Source of the DNA: Gammaproteobacteria bacterium UBA3067
GTDB lineage: Bacteria > Pseudomonadota > Gammaproteobacteria > Pseudomonadales > UBA3067
DNA: 40,717 nucleotides
Direction: 5' to 3'
NCBI GenBank assembly: GCA_002366835.1
Contig: DFBZ01000159.1
Span: forward strand, 1 to 40,717
The notes under the pieces are model-generated. The model was not told the DNA's origin. It saw only the letters and a program-made list of their open reading frames with translations, and did no database searches. Position numbers and translations under genes: made by a program. Shown in pieces: positions 8,569 to 16,786 of this stretch; position 1 is the stretch's first letter, and each line of letters opens with the position of its first letter.

Positions 8569-9087
8569 ATGATTCAGATTCGGCGTCATTTGTTTATGCG
8601 TAAAAATCAGTCTCTTCTTTTGACACAAGCCAAAACATTCATCTCCTCACTACTCTTGTTTAGTCTCGCAACACTCGCTTATTCCCAGGTCTATTCTTGG
8701 AAGGATGAAAATGGACGGCTGCACTTTGGCGATACTCCGCCAGAAAATCAGGCAGAACTAAAGGTCAAATCTCTTACGATCAAAGAAAAAAACCCAAAGG
8801 GAAATTCCGACCAAGTGGTACAAAGGCGTAAAGCACGCCAAGCGGACCTGCTGCGCGATATGGAGCAAGCGTCTAAAAAACGCGAAGAAGAAAAAGCAAA
8901 AAAGAGAGAGCGGAAAAAACAAAAAGAACTGAGGTGTCAGCGTGCAAAGAGTCGTGTCAAACACAATAAAAGGTATAGTGGTATTTTTCGCGAAGCACCC
9001 AATGGCGAACGCACATATTTAAGCGATGAGCAGCGAAAAGCGTATGATAAAAAGCTACAGGATCAGGTCACAAAATACTGCCCTTAA
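8569..9087 (+). CDS. DUF4124-domain secreted protein
   Basis: The 172-residue product has an N-terminal hydrophobic signal (FISSLLLFSLATLAYSQ) followed by VYSWKDENGRLHFGDTPPENQ, the hallmark of DUF4124, so it is probably exported to the periplasm. The rest is very basic and charged (residues about 75-135, with KKREEEKAKKRERKK) and is likely a coiled coil. Two Cys remain, one in the charged part and one in the C-terminal KYCP. A second in-frame Met at 8596 (MRKNQSLLL) gives a more typical signal peptide and may be the real start; neither start has a clear ribosome-binding site. DUF4124 proteins have no agreed biochemical role. The gene stands alone, convergent with the next gene by a 4-bp overlap. 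Confidence 0.75.
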   Translation: MIQIRRHLFMRKNQSLLLTQAKTFISSLLLFSLATLAYSQVYSWKDENGRLHFGDTPPENQAELKVKSLTIKEKNPKGNSDQVVQRRKARQADLLRDMEQASKKREEEKAKKRERKKQKELRCQRAKSRVKHNKRYSGIFREAPNGERTYLSDEQRKAYDKKLQDQVTKYCP

Positions 9088-9869
9088 TCACACGATAGCT
9101 TTTCAGCCCTTTGCTTAAAAACACGCATAAGATAAGCAGCCACAACAAAAGGGGGCAGCCAAGCGAGCAGAAAGAGAAAAAAACTAGCCTTGAACTCACC
9201 GGGTAAGTTGCCTGTGTAAGTCGTCGCGCTATTATCCACGCCCGCCACTGCGATCACCAGCGCTGGCCCGAAACCCTGTAAGGCTCCCCACCAACTAAAT
9301 GCGGCTAGAAAAAGAATAATAAAACGATGTTGGTGCAGGCCGAAATACGCGTAGCCCGAATTAAAAACAGGTAAAAACCCCGTGATAAAGACGACAATGA
9401 TAAAGCTCCAAATCATCCACAGAGCCCCCGTCCAAGGGTTGTAGTATTGAAATATTAACCCGCTTAAAGCTAGGCCAATAAAGACAAAACTTGCCGGAAT
9501 CCAGCGCTGTTTATTTTGGATCTCAGGCCGAGTTTCACGGCTCAAGTTAAGGGGATGACTGGCAAATTTAGCAAGGTATATGACGCATGTGGCGGCATAT
9601 AAGAATGCAATACGTGCTGGGTAGGTGCTGGGCATTCCAAAGTCGGTATACTTTTGGTGGTTCTCTTCCACAAAAAAGCTCAGACGGATGACATCTAGCA
9701 CAATGCCACTGACAGCAGTGGCAATCATCATCCAGATAAAAACCATTCCCCACTGAATATGCTTTTCTCGGCCCTTGGGGGAAGTTAATGCCAAAATGCC
9801 GGAAATAAGCGCCACCAAGGCGGGAATGAGGTGCAATATGGTCAGCCCCCAAAAGCCCCAGTTGGCCAT
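9084..9869 (-). CDS. Multi-pass membrane protein of unknown function
   Basis: The 261-residue protein has about seven or eight hydrophobic segments, starting with FWGLTILHLIPALVALISG and including GMVFIWMMIATAVSG, AFLYAATCVIYLAKF, ASFVFIGLALSGLIF, ALWMIWSFIIVVFITGFL, FIILFLAAFSWWGAL and FLFLLAWLPPFVVAAYLM. The His-Leu-Ile-Pro in helix 1 and REKHIQWG between helices 1 and 2 recall DUF2306-type membrane proteins, but I am not sure of this. Start chosen at 9869 (MANWGFWG); an upstream ATG at 9917 would add 16 residues without a good ribosome-binding site. The gene is divergent from the ABC exporter across about 220 bp and convergent with the DUF4124 gene. No function is assigned. Confidence 0.65.
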   Translation of the reverse strand: MANWGFWGLTILHLIPALVALISGILALTSPKGREKHIQWGMVFIWMMIATAVSGIVLDVIRLSFFVEENHQKYTDFGMPSTYPARIAFLYAATCVIYLAKFASHPLNLSRETRPEIQNKQRWIPASFVFIGLALSGLIFQYYNPWTGALWMIWSFIIVVFITGFLPVFNSGYAYFGLHQHRFIILFLAAFSWWGALQGFGPALVIAVAGVDNSATTYTGNLPGEFKASFFLFLLAWLPPFVVAAYLMRVFKQRAEKLSCD

Positions 9870-10088
9870 ATCGCTACCGTAGATTATCGGTTTGTGCAGA
9901 AGAGGTGTAGAAAGCATGGAGTGTGTTGCTGAGCCTAGTGAGAGTGAATGATTGATGGCAAGGCCGCTTGTTCAAAGGGCTGATTAATTCGGGTGCAAGA
10001 TGCGAGTTCATGAATTATTCAGGGCCGCCCTAGCTATGCTAAGCTCGGTGAGGCTAACAGGCAAGTCTTATAACTTCATGATCCCACG

Positions 10089-11834
10089 ATGCAATTATTA
10101 CGCGAACTAAGCTGGTACTTTAAACAACAGCGCTGGCGTTACATCAGCGCCATGCTGATGTTAACGGCGGTGGCTTTTCTTAATTTGCTGCCGCCCTGGA
10201 TTACCGGCACCTTGGTGGATGAAGCCCTGGCGGGAACTCTTAATTCATCACGACTGCTATCCCTAGTAGGCAGTATCGCTGTGACGGGTTTATGCATCTA
10301 CGTCTTGCGGTATTTCTGGCGCTTAAGTTTATACAGTGCGTCATATCAGCTGGGCGCATTGCTGCGCCAGCAACTCCATGATCGCTTGATTTACCAGCAA
10401 CCCGATTATTTCCGCAAACATCATACCGGCGATTTAATGGCTCGCGCTACCAACGATGTGATGGCGGTGGAGATGTCTGCAGGCGAGGCGGTGTTGGCGC
10501 TGTTTGATGGGCTGCTTACCGGCATTATTGTGGTGGGGGTGTTGTTTTTGCTGGTCGATTGGCGTTTAACCCTGATCGCTCTATTACCCTGGCCCTTCAT
10601 GGCTTATGGGTTTTGGAGGGTCAATAGCCAGTTGCATGATGCCTTTGTGCTGGCACAAGGGCGCTTTGGTCAATTGAACGATCAAGTGCAGGAGCATATT
10701 AGCGGCCTGCGATTAATTAAAGCTTTTGGTATAGAAAAACGCGCAGAAGAAGATTTTTCCAGGGATGCGATTGCTGCCAGTGATGCGAATATGGCGGTAG
10801 CGGGTGCGGAGGCGAAATACGAGCCGGTGATTATCATTACCATGGGCGCGTCATTTTTATTGGCGGTGGGTGGCGGTGCGTGGTTGATTCATCTGGAACA
10901 ATTTACCGTGGGCGAATTAACCCGCTTTACTTTGTATTTAGGGCAGTTGATTTGGCCCATGTTTGCCTATGGCTGGCTGTTAAATCTACTTAAGCGGGGC
11001 ACGGTTTCTTATCAGCGCATACAGGAGGTATTGCAAGCCCCCTCAGAAATTGAAAATTGCGGTGAAAAGCCTTTAAAGCGCGATGCCGATATTCGTTGGC
11101 AGATTGAAAATTTCCGTTACCCCGATACTGAGAAAAATGTGCTGTCTGATTTTAGCGGCGAACTTCGCCCAAAACAGATGCTGGCTATTGTTGGTCCCAC
11201 GGGTTCGGGAAAATCCACTTTTTTGCAATTGCTGTTGCGATTTTACGAATCGGAAGGGGTCAATATTCAACTGGGTGGTTTTTGTTTACACGATTATTCT
11301 CTGGAGGATTTACACCAGCATTTTGCCGTTGTGCCCCAAGAGCCATTTCTATTTTCCACCAGCATCGCAGAAAATATTCGCCTGGGTAAGGCCGACGCGA
11401 GTGATGAAGAGGTAAAGCAGGCCGCGAAACTGGCTGTCTTGCATGAGGACATTATGACTTTCCCTGATGCCTATAACACGGAAGTGGGTGAGCGGGGCGT
11501 GACATTGTCTGGCGGGCAAAAACAACGGCTTTCCATTGCGCGCGCTTTATTAAAAGACGCGCCGGTGCTGGTGCTTGACGATGCCTTGTCTGCCGTGGAT
11601 GTGGCCACGGAACAGAAAATACTTCAGCACTTACGTGCGCAGCGGGGTGACAGGGCGATGATTATTGTATGTCATCGTTTAACGGCGGTGGAGCATGCCG
11701 ATGAAATAGTAGTGCTGCGCCAAGGTCAGGCGCTAGAGCGGGGAGAGCATGCGCAGTTGATGGTGCAAAATGGCTGGTATGCAGAAGCTTATCGCTACCA
11801 ACAAATAGAGCAAGCCGTGGCGGAGGGGCGTTGA
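10089..11834 (+). CDS. ABC exporter half-transporter, MdlA-like (degenerate ATPase site)
   Basis: The 581-residue protein fuses a six-helix ABC exporter membrane domain (about residues 1-310) to an ATPase domain. Seen are Walker A GPTGSGKST (about 369-377), Q-loop VVPQEPFLF, signature LSGGQKQRLSIARALL (about 473) and Walker B VLVLDDALSAVD (about 493-504). The position after the Walker B Asp, normally the catalytic Glu, is Asp498. That marks a degenerate ATP site of the kind known in heterodimeric exporters (MdlA/MdlB, TM287/288). The H-loop VCHRL is present. It shares a 1-bp junction with the next gene, which has an intact site, so the two should form one transporter. The substrate is unknown; lipids, peptides or drugs are exported by relatives. 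No ribosome-binding site is obvious at this start. Confidence 0.9.
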   Translation: MQLLRELSWYFKQQRWRYISAMLMLTAVAFLNLLPPWITGTLVDEALAGTLNSSRLLSLVGSIAVTGLCIYVLRYFWRLSLYSASYQLGALLRQQLHDRLIYQQPDYFRKHHTGDLMARATNDVMAVEMSAGEAVLALFDGLLTGIIVVGVLFLLVDWRLTLIALLPWPFMAYGFWRVNSQLHDAFVLAQGRFGQLNDQVQEHISGLRLIKAFGIEKRAEEDFSRDAIAASDANMAVAGAEAKYEPVIIITMGASFLLAVGGGAWLIHLEQFTVGELTRFTLYLGQLIWPMFAYGWLLNLLKRGTVSYQRIQEVLQAPSEIENCGEKPLKRDADIRWQIENFRYPDTEKNVLSDFSGELRPKQMLAIVGPTGSGKSTFLQLLLRFYESEGVNIQLGGFCLHDYSLEDLHQHFAVVPQEPFLFSTSIAENIRLGKADASDEEVKQAAKLAVLHEDIMTFPDAYNTEVGERGVTLSGGQKQRLSIARALLKDAPVLVLDDALSAVDVATEQKILQHLRAQRGDRAMIIVCHRLTAVEHADEIVVLRQGQALERGEHAQLMVQNGWYAEAYRYQQIEQAVAEGR

Positions 11835-13633
11835 TGCTTACCCGTGATGTTATTCGTCGCTTATTGTCATATGCCCTTGATGATAAGCGCTTGGTGCTTA
11901 TTACCGTACTGCTTTTAATGGTAGCGACGGGCGCGGGTGTCGCTGGGCCTTATTTGATTAAAATATTTATTGATGATTATTTAGTGCCGGGAAACTGGAG
12001 TTTATTGCCGATTTTTAGTCTTGCCATTTTGTATAGTCTGGCGAATGTGATTGCCGCCTGGTTGGGTTATCAAGAATCACTGCGTTTGAACCGTATTGCC
12101 CAAGCAGTGGTTCTACGTTTGCGTGAAAATATTTTCTCTCACTTACTAAGAATGCCTCTTAAGCGCTTTGACCATGTGCCGGTGGGCTCATTGATTTCCC
12201 GTGTGACCAATGACACCGAAGCCGTAAAAGACCTCTTTGTTGGTGTGTTAGGGGTGTACTTAAAAAACACCATCAGGATTATTGGCATCTTTATTATGAT
12301 GGCCATAATGAACTGGCGTTTAATGCTGATCTGTTTGTTGTTTCTGCCATTTGTTATTGCCGTAATGATTTTATATCGCCGTTTAAGTACGCCGATATTT
12401 CATCACGCGCGGGAGTTGCTGGCACAAATTAATGCCTCATTAAACGAGAGTATTCAAGGTGTCAGGGTGGCGCAATTATTCAATAAAGAAAGAGACTTTG
12501 CTCAGCGTTTTCATACCTTATCAAGCGCACATTTTTTAGCGCGAAAAAAAACCATGCAGATGGATGCGCTGTTGCTGCGCCCCATGGTGGATTTTCTTTA
12601 CCTGCTTACCTTGGCAGGTTTGCTTTATTATTTTGGTTTAAATCATCAAAATCTGGGTATTGAGGTAGGCGTGCTTTACGCTTTTTTAAATTATCTGGGT
12701 CAATTTACTGAACCTTTGATTGAGATGACGCAAAGGCTAAATTTATTTCAGCAATCCACCGTTTCTGCGGGGCGAGTATTTCAGTGGCTGGATCAAGAGG
12801 CAGAGATAGAGCAAGGAAATGTGAAGCTTAAATTCCAACAAGGCGCTCTGGAATTTAATCAGGTAAATTTCAGTTATGATCAGAAAAAAGATGTATTGAA
12901 GAATATCTCCTTTGCTGTGCCCGCCGGTAGTTTTACCGGTATTGTGGGGCATTCTGGTAGTGGTAAAAGTACCATCGCGAATCTATTAATGCGATTTTAC
13001 CAACCGGGCTCTGGTGAAATACATCTAGCAGAAAATAAATTCCAAGATTATCCGCAACAGGAAATTCGTAGCAATTTTGCCATGGTGCAGCAGGAGAGTT
13101 TTTTATTTCGTGGCAGTATTGCCGATAATATAGATATGGGGCGAGGTCTCGGTGAGCAGCGTTTACGCTGGGCTGCGTCTATGGCTGGCATTAATGAGTT
13201 TATCGAAACCTTGCCAGAAAAATATCACAGTGAACTGGCAGAGCGTGGCGCAAACCTTTCAGCCGGACAGCGCCAGTTAATCAGTTTGGCCAGAGCACTG
13301 GCGGGAAAACCCGCCTTATTAATTCTGGACGAAGCAACCGCCAATGTGGATTCCGCCAGTGAGTTAAAAGTGCAGCAGGCCATTTCGAAACTGCATGGTG
13401 AGATGACGGTGATCGCCATTGCTCACCGCCTTTCCACCATCACGCATGCTGACCAAATAGTGGTGATGCATCAGGGTGAAATAGTACAGCGTGGCCAGCA
13501 TCAACACTTGCTGGCGGAAGAAGGGCTTTACCAGCACCTGTATCAGCTGCAATTTCATCTGTCGGATTTATTTGAAGAAAACAGCCAGCCCGCAGAATCT
13601 GTTGAGGCGCCCACTAATTCTCTGCTCAAATGA
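11834..13633 (+). CDS. ABC exporter half-transporter, MdlB-like (canonical ATPase site)
   Basis: The 599-residue partner of the upstream exporter subunit has an N-terminal membrane domain with six predicted helices, then an ATPase domain with Walker A GHSGSGKST (about 372-380), Q-loop MVQQESFLF, signature LSAGQRQLISLARAL, Walker B ALLILDEATANVD with the catalytic Glu, and H-loop IAHRL. The signature is LSAGQ rather than LSGGQ. The start is taken as ATG at 11834, which overlaps the previous stop (TGATG) and sits 5 bases after GGAGGGG; the in-frame TTG three bases earlier is too close to that site. Translational coupling with the first subunit is likely, as expected for a 1:1 heterodimer in the inner membrane. 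It is convergent with the FMN reductase gene 4 bp away. Confidence 0.92.
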   Translation: MLTRDVIRRLLSYALDDKRLVLITVLLLMVATGAGVAGPYLIKIFIDDYLVPGNWSLLPIFSLAILYSLANVIAAWLGYQESLRLNRIAQAVVLRLRENIFSHLLRMPLKRFDHVPVGSLISRVTNDTEAVKDLFVGVLGVYLKNTIRIIGIFIMMAIMNWRLMLICLLFLPFVIAVMILYRRLSTPIFHHARELLAQINASLNESIQGVRVAQLFNKERDFAQRFHTLSSAHFLARKKTMQMDALLLRPMVDFLYLLTLAGLLYYFGLNHQNLGIEVGVLYAFLNYLGQFTEPLIEMTQRLNLFQQSTVSAGRVFQWLDQEAEIEQGNVKLKFQQGALEFNQVNFSYDQKKDVLKNISFAVPAGSFTGIVGHSGSGKSTIANLLMRFYQPGSGEIHLAENKFQDYPQQEIRSNFAMVQQESFLFRGSIADNIDMGRGLGEQRLRWAASMAGINEFIETLPEKYHSELAERGANLSAGQRQLISLARALAGKPALLILDEATANVDSASELKVQQAISKLHGEMTVIAIAHRLSTITHADQIVVMHQGEIVQRGQHQHLLAEEGLYQHLYQLQFHLSDLFEENSQPAESVEAPTNSLLK

Positions 13634-13637
13634 TTGA

Positions 13638-14210
13638 TCAGAGAGTTATGGACTCTACAAGGCTTTGGGCAAGGCTACGGACTTCATTCGCTTGGTTTGC
13701 ATCAACGAGCTGACCATCTTCGTTAAAGGCTTGGTAGGCCGCGCCAACGGTCACTTGTTCGGGAATGACGCTGCAACCGAGGTTGCCGAGCACCTCGCGA
13801 CTATGTTTTACGCCGCGTATGCCGCCAGAGTCTGCGGGGGAGGCGCTTATAATCGCGACGACTTTGTTGGTGAATGCAGGCTCGTACTCGCCTTCTGCAC
13901 CGGGGCGAGATAGCCAATCCAGAGTATTTTTTAAAACCGCCGATAAAGAACCATTGTATTCGGGGCTGGCGATTAATAGGCCCTTGCAGGATGAAAGCTT
14001 TTCTCTTAAGGCGCTTAGTGCTGGGTGTGCCTGAAGTTCTGCTTCAGTATCTTCATTAAAAATGGGTAGTTGGAAGTCTTGCAAGCGAATTACTTCCACT
14101 TCTGCCCCGGCATCTTCAGCTGCTTTTGCCGCCAGAGAAACCAACGAGTGATTCCAAGACTGTTTACGTAAACTGCCAGAAAATGCCAAAATTTTTGCGC
14201 TGTTAGTCAT
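13638..14210 (-). CDS. NAD(P)H-dependent FMN reductase (flavodoxin-like fold)
   Basis: The 190-residue protein begins ILAFSGSLRKQSWNHSL, the FMN phosphate-binding loop of the NADPH-dependent FMN reductase family, and contains LLIASPEYNGSLSAVLKNTLDWLSR, the conserved SPEYNGS flavin-contacting motif. Relatives (ChrR, azoreductase and quinone reductase types) reduce flavins, quinones, chromate or azo dyes with NAD(P)H. The true substrate here is unknown. The start was set at the ATG at 14210, with GGAG about 9 bases upstream. The frame stays open to 14513, but the extra N terminus is unrelated to the family and crosses the neighbouring promoter region. It is divergent from a LysR regulator, a common arrangement in which the regulator controls the enzyme. 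That link is inference. Confidence 0.88.
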   Translation of the reverse strand: MTNSAKILAFSGSLRKQSWNHSLVSLAAKAAEDAGAEVEVIRLQDFQLPIFNEDTEAELQAHPALSALREKLSSCKGLLIASPEYNGSLSAVLKNTLDWLSRPGAEGEYEPAFTNKVVAIISASPADSGGIRGVKHSREVLGNLGCSVIPEQVTVGAAYQAFNEDGQLVDANQANEVRSLAQSLVESITL

Positions 14211-14247
14211 TTGTTGCTCCATGTAAATCAGATGAGGACGGTGAACT

Positions 14248-14260
14248 GAGATTAAGTCTC
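14248..14260. promoter_or_regulatory. Candidate LysR operator (imperfect palindrome)
   Basis: GAGATTAAGTCTC lies in the gap between the divergent FMN reductase and LysR genes, with five of six base pairs symmetric. Its place between a LysR gene and its divergent neighbour is where such regulators usually bind. It does not fit the T-N11-A pattern cleanly, so this is only a candidate. Confidence 0.3.
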
Positions 14261-14308
14261 GGCGAAAACGGCTTGAACAACAACAGAATAAATGCAAAGC
14301 TTTTGTGC

Positions 14309-15211
14309 ATGAGCGCACAGAAAAGAACACAGAATAATCAAAGTGGCCATTGGAGTGATATCCATTTCGCCTACCAGGTCGCATCGCTTGGCACCCTGAG
14401 TGCAGCCGCCGAGGTGTTGAATGTGCACCATTCAACAGTATTGCGTCGCATCGATGCCCTAGAGCAACGCTTGAATACCCGCCTCTTTCAGCGCCATGCG
14501 CGCGGTTATACACCCACCGAAGCAGGGCGCTTATTGCTGCAAGTGGCTGAGCAAACTCAGCATTCCTTCGATGCTTTGATGGGGCAGTTGGCCGGGGCGG
14601 ATGAGCAGCTAAGCGGCAAAGTGATTGTCACCAGCGTTGACTCGTTGGGCCGGGAAATAATGGCCGTGCTGGCGGAGTTTCAGTCGACTCACCCAGAGAT
14701 TCGCGTTGAGTACGTGGTGGATGCGCGCTTATTTAAGCCCGAATACGGTGAAGCGCATGTATGTATCAGGCCCGGCGCCAAGCCGGATCACCCTGACTAT
14801 ATCGTTCAGCACTTGCGCTGTAATGAGGCCTCCCTTTTTGCCTCACGAGAGTACATCAAACGTTTTGGCCCGCTAAAATCTTTACAGGATACGCAAGGGC
14901 ATCGTTTTATCTCCACGCAGAAACCGCTCCTGCATGTGCCCTTTATGAATTGGCTGGAAACGGAAGTTCCTCCAGGGCAGATCTATTACCGAGCATCGGA
15001 TTTTATTTCCATGGTGGAAGCAGCTCGGGCGGGAATGGGTATTCTTCCCTTTCATATTACGGCTGCAACACAGCACGAAATGCTTATACCGCTGACGGAG
15101 CCCGTGCCTGAGTGGCAAACCGACCTGTGGTTAGTTACCCATAGGGATGTTCATCGCACGGTAAAAATTCAGGCGTTAACTCAACTCATAAAAGAAAGAA
15201 TGAAAACATAG
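14309..15211 (+). CDS. LysR-family transcriptional regulator
   Basis: The 300-residue regulator has an N-terminal winged helix-turn-helix (FAYQVASLGTLSAAAEVLNV, then HHSTVLRRIDALEQRLNTRL) and the family turn LFQRHARGYTPTEAG, followed by the linker helix and a periplasmic-binding-protein-like effector domain (from about residue 95, KVIVTSVDSLG). The LysR signature usually reads S-x-xSxAA; here it is SAAAEVLNVHHSTVLRRI, which fits. The start is set at the ATG at 14309. The frame could start at a TTG at 14273, but neither has a strong ribosome-binding site. It is divergent from the FMN reductase gene, its probable target, and also ends next to the cytochrome c peroxidase gene. The effector is unknown. 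Confidence 0.88.
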   Translation: MSAQKRTQNNQSGHWSDIHFAYQVASLGTLSAAAEVLNVHHSTVLRRIDALEQRLNTRLFQRHARGYTPTEAGRLLLQVAEQTQHSFDALMGQLAGADEQLSGKVIVTSVDSLGREIMAVLAEFQSTHPEIRVEYVVDARLFKPEYGEAHVCIRPGAKPDHPDYIVQHLRCNEASLFASREYIKRFGPLKSLQDTQGHRFISTQKPLLHVPFMNWLETEVPPGQIYYRASDFISMVEAARAGMGILPFHITAATQHEMLIPLTEPVPEWQTDLWLVTHRDVHRTVKIQALTQLIKERMKT

Positions 15212-15217
15212 GGGCTG

Positions 15218-16405
15218 TTAACGCATGATTTTTCGCGCATATCCGTCTGTCAGCGTTTCCAAAAATGCCACTAGTGCATCTATTTCTACTTCGCTAAGTT
15301 GTAGATCACCAAGCTCGTCGTGATTCATGGTTTTCGGAACTTCCGGCTGACCCCAGCGCGTGTCGCTATCCCGCGTATTATAAAACTCCACCACTTCTTT
15401 TAATGTTGTGAATAAACCGTTGTGCGTATAAGGGGCGGTTAGAGCCACATTTCTTAAAGTCGGCACACGGAATTTGCCGTTTTCTGCGGCATCTTGAACT
15501 GTTGCGCCTAAGCCAATATCTACAAAATCTTCCCCGTCTGGATTGAATGCTGAATCCTGACTGAGGAAGGGGTTGTCGCTGTTCTTAGCGATGCCGAGGT
15601 TGTCATAAGAGAAGTCGGTAAAAAGTGGTGGCTGGCCGTTTTCTCCGGGCTGAGAGGGGTGGCAGGCGGCACAATTGCCTTTGTTCTCCGCTTCAAATAT
15701 TTCGAGCCCTAGCTGTTCTTGTTGAGATAGCGTGGCACGCCCCGCAAGGTAGGCATCGTATTTTGAGCTAAAGGGGCTGAACTGCCGTGTGCGTTCAAAG
15801 GCGGCGATGGCTTTGGCTATGTTGTCAAACGCCGCATCGCTGGTATCAAAAATATCCTGGCCATAGAGTGCTTTAAATAGAGGGGCGTAGGCGGCATTGC
15901 GAACTTTATTCACCACCGTTGCGGCATCAGGGTTGGCCATTTCCACAGCGCCGAGAAAGGGAAGTTTGGCCTGTTCTTCGAGGGTAGCGGCGCGGCCGTC
16001 CAAAAATACGCCACCTAACCAAAGCCCTTCGTCTTCGTCAAAATGTAAGGGCGGCGTGAAGCGCGCATACATAACCGTTGGGGAGTTACGCGAAACAAAA
16101 CGATCAGGGTGGACTCCGGCGGAAACGGGGATGTTTTGTTTGGGATCGGTAAAGGCGAAATCCGGATGGTGGCAGCTAGCGCAGGATTGCCCGGCAGGTT
16201 CGGAAAGGTTTTCATCAAAAAAGAGAGCTTTGCCGAGTAGTTTTTGTTTCTGAGTCGAAGAAATGAGTTTTCCGGGCACCTTGGCGATGGCATTGTAACG
16301 GGCTTTTTCAAGCAGTCTGCTCCTGTTGTTTTCCGCAAAAGCTGTATTGCCAAGTAAAAGCAGCGAGGAAGCAAAAATAATAAGCAGTTTGATATGGTGG
16401 GGCAT
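15218..16405 (-). CDS. Di-heme cytochrome c peroxidase (CcpA/MauG family)
   Basis: The 395-residue precursor has a signal peptide (KLLIIFASSLLLLGNTAFA, cleavage likely after Ala24) and two c-type heme motifs, CASCH at about 75-79 and CAACH at about 245-249. Between and after them are FTDPKQNIPVSAG, PTVMYARFTPP, FLDGRAATLEEQA, a later FRVPTLRNVALTAPYTHNG and the C-terminal LVAFLETL, all typical of bacterial di-heme peroxidases. Such enzymes reduce hydrogen peroxide to water in the periplasm using electrons from cytochromes or cupredoxins; MauG relatives oxidise proteins instead. The start was chosen at 16405, where GGAG lies 7-8 bases upstream and the signal peptide is regular. An ATG at 16492 would add 29 residues that spoil the signal. 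A palindrome, a weak Fur-like site and a G9 tract lie upstream. Confidence 0.92.
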   Translation of the reverse strand: MPHHIKLLIIFASSLLLLGNTAFAENNRSRLLEKARYNAIAKVPGKLISSTQKQKLLGKALFFDENLSEPAGQSCASCHHPDFAFTDPKQNIPVSAGVHPDRFVSRNSPTVMYARFTPPLHFDEDEGLWLGGVFLDGRAATLEEQAKLPFLGAVEMANPDAATVVNKVRNAAYAPLFKALYGQDIFDTSDAAFDNIAKAIAAFERTRQFSPFSSKYDAYLAGRATLSQQEQLGLEIFEAENKGNCAACHPSQPGENGQPPLFTDFSYDNLGIAKNSDNPFLSQDSAFNPDGEDFVDIGLGATVQDAAENGKFRVPTLRNVALTAPYTHNGLFTTLKEVVEFYNTRDSDTRWGQPEVPKTMNHDELGDLQLSEVEIDALVAFLETLTDGYARKIMR

Positions 16406-16512
16406 AATTTGCTCCAGAGTTTTAAGGGCTGAGAGAAATTCATTTAAGCAAAATGCAATAGGAATGTAAATGATAACGGTTCGTATTTGCATGAGTTTGC
16501 TTTTTCTTGAAG

Positions 16513-16531
16513 ATTCACCTGCCAGGTGAAT
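16513..16531. promoter_or_regulatory. Perfect 8-bp palindrome upstream of the peroxidase gene (candidate operator)
   Basis: ATTCACCT-GCC-AGGTGAAT is a perfect inverted repeat with a 3-bp centre, about 110 bp upstream of the chosen peroxidase start. It has no following T tract in either direction, so an operator or a small RNA hairpin is likelier than a terminator. The regulator is unknown. Confidence 0.4.
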
Positions 16532-16575
16532 TTAAACGAATACCAAGGGGGGGGGTTAAACCTAGTCTCGTGTAG

Positions 16576-16771
16576 TTAAGGACACCTCTAAAAATTGCCT
16601 TTTTACCCGATAGCGGCGTCAGCTCCGTACTCAACTCCTCATGTAGCTCTTGTACACCCGGCTTTGGCCTCCTGCGTCGCTCTACCTCCTCCATCCATGG
16701 AGTCGTGCGGGTTTCCGCGCGGTGCTTCCTTGCTCTCGAATAAAAATTCTAATTTTTAGAGATGCCCTTAA
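16576..16771. mobile_element. MITE-like element, 196 bp, TTAA-ended inverted repeats
   Basis: TAAGGACACCTCTAAAAATT at 16577-16596 matches the inverted sequence of 16751-16770 (TAAGGGCATCTCTAAAAATT) at 18 of 20 positions. Weaker pairing extends about 45 bp inward on each side. Both outer ends read TTAA (16576-16579 and 16768-16771), which may be part of the repeat or a duplicated target. The interior has no coding frame but carries a 34-nt hairpin core (16673-16706) related to one at 8160-8193. It sits between the end of priA and the peroxidase promoter. No transposase is present, so movement would need one supplied elsewhere. Confidence 0.7.
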
Positions 16772-16786
16772 GGCTTATGGCGCTGG

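Noticed and set aside
14211..14513. N-terminal extension of the FMN reductase frame
   Set aside because: The added residues are unrelated to the family and cross the divergent regulator gene; a good ribosome-binding site precedes 14210.
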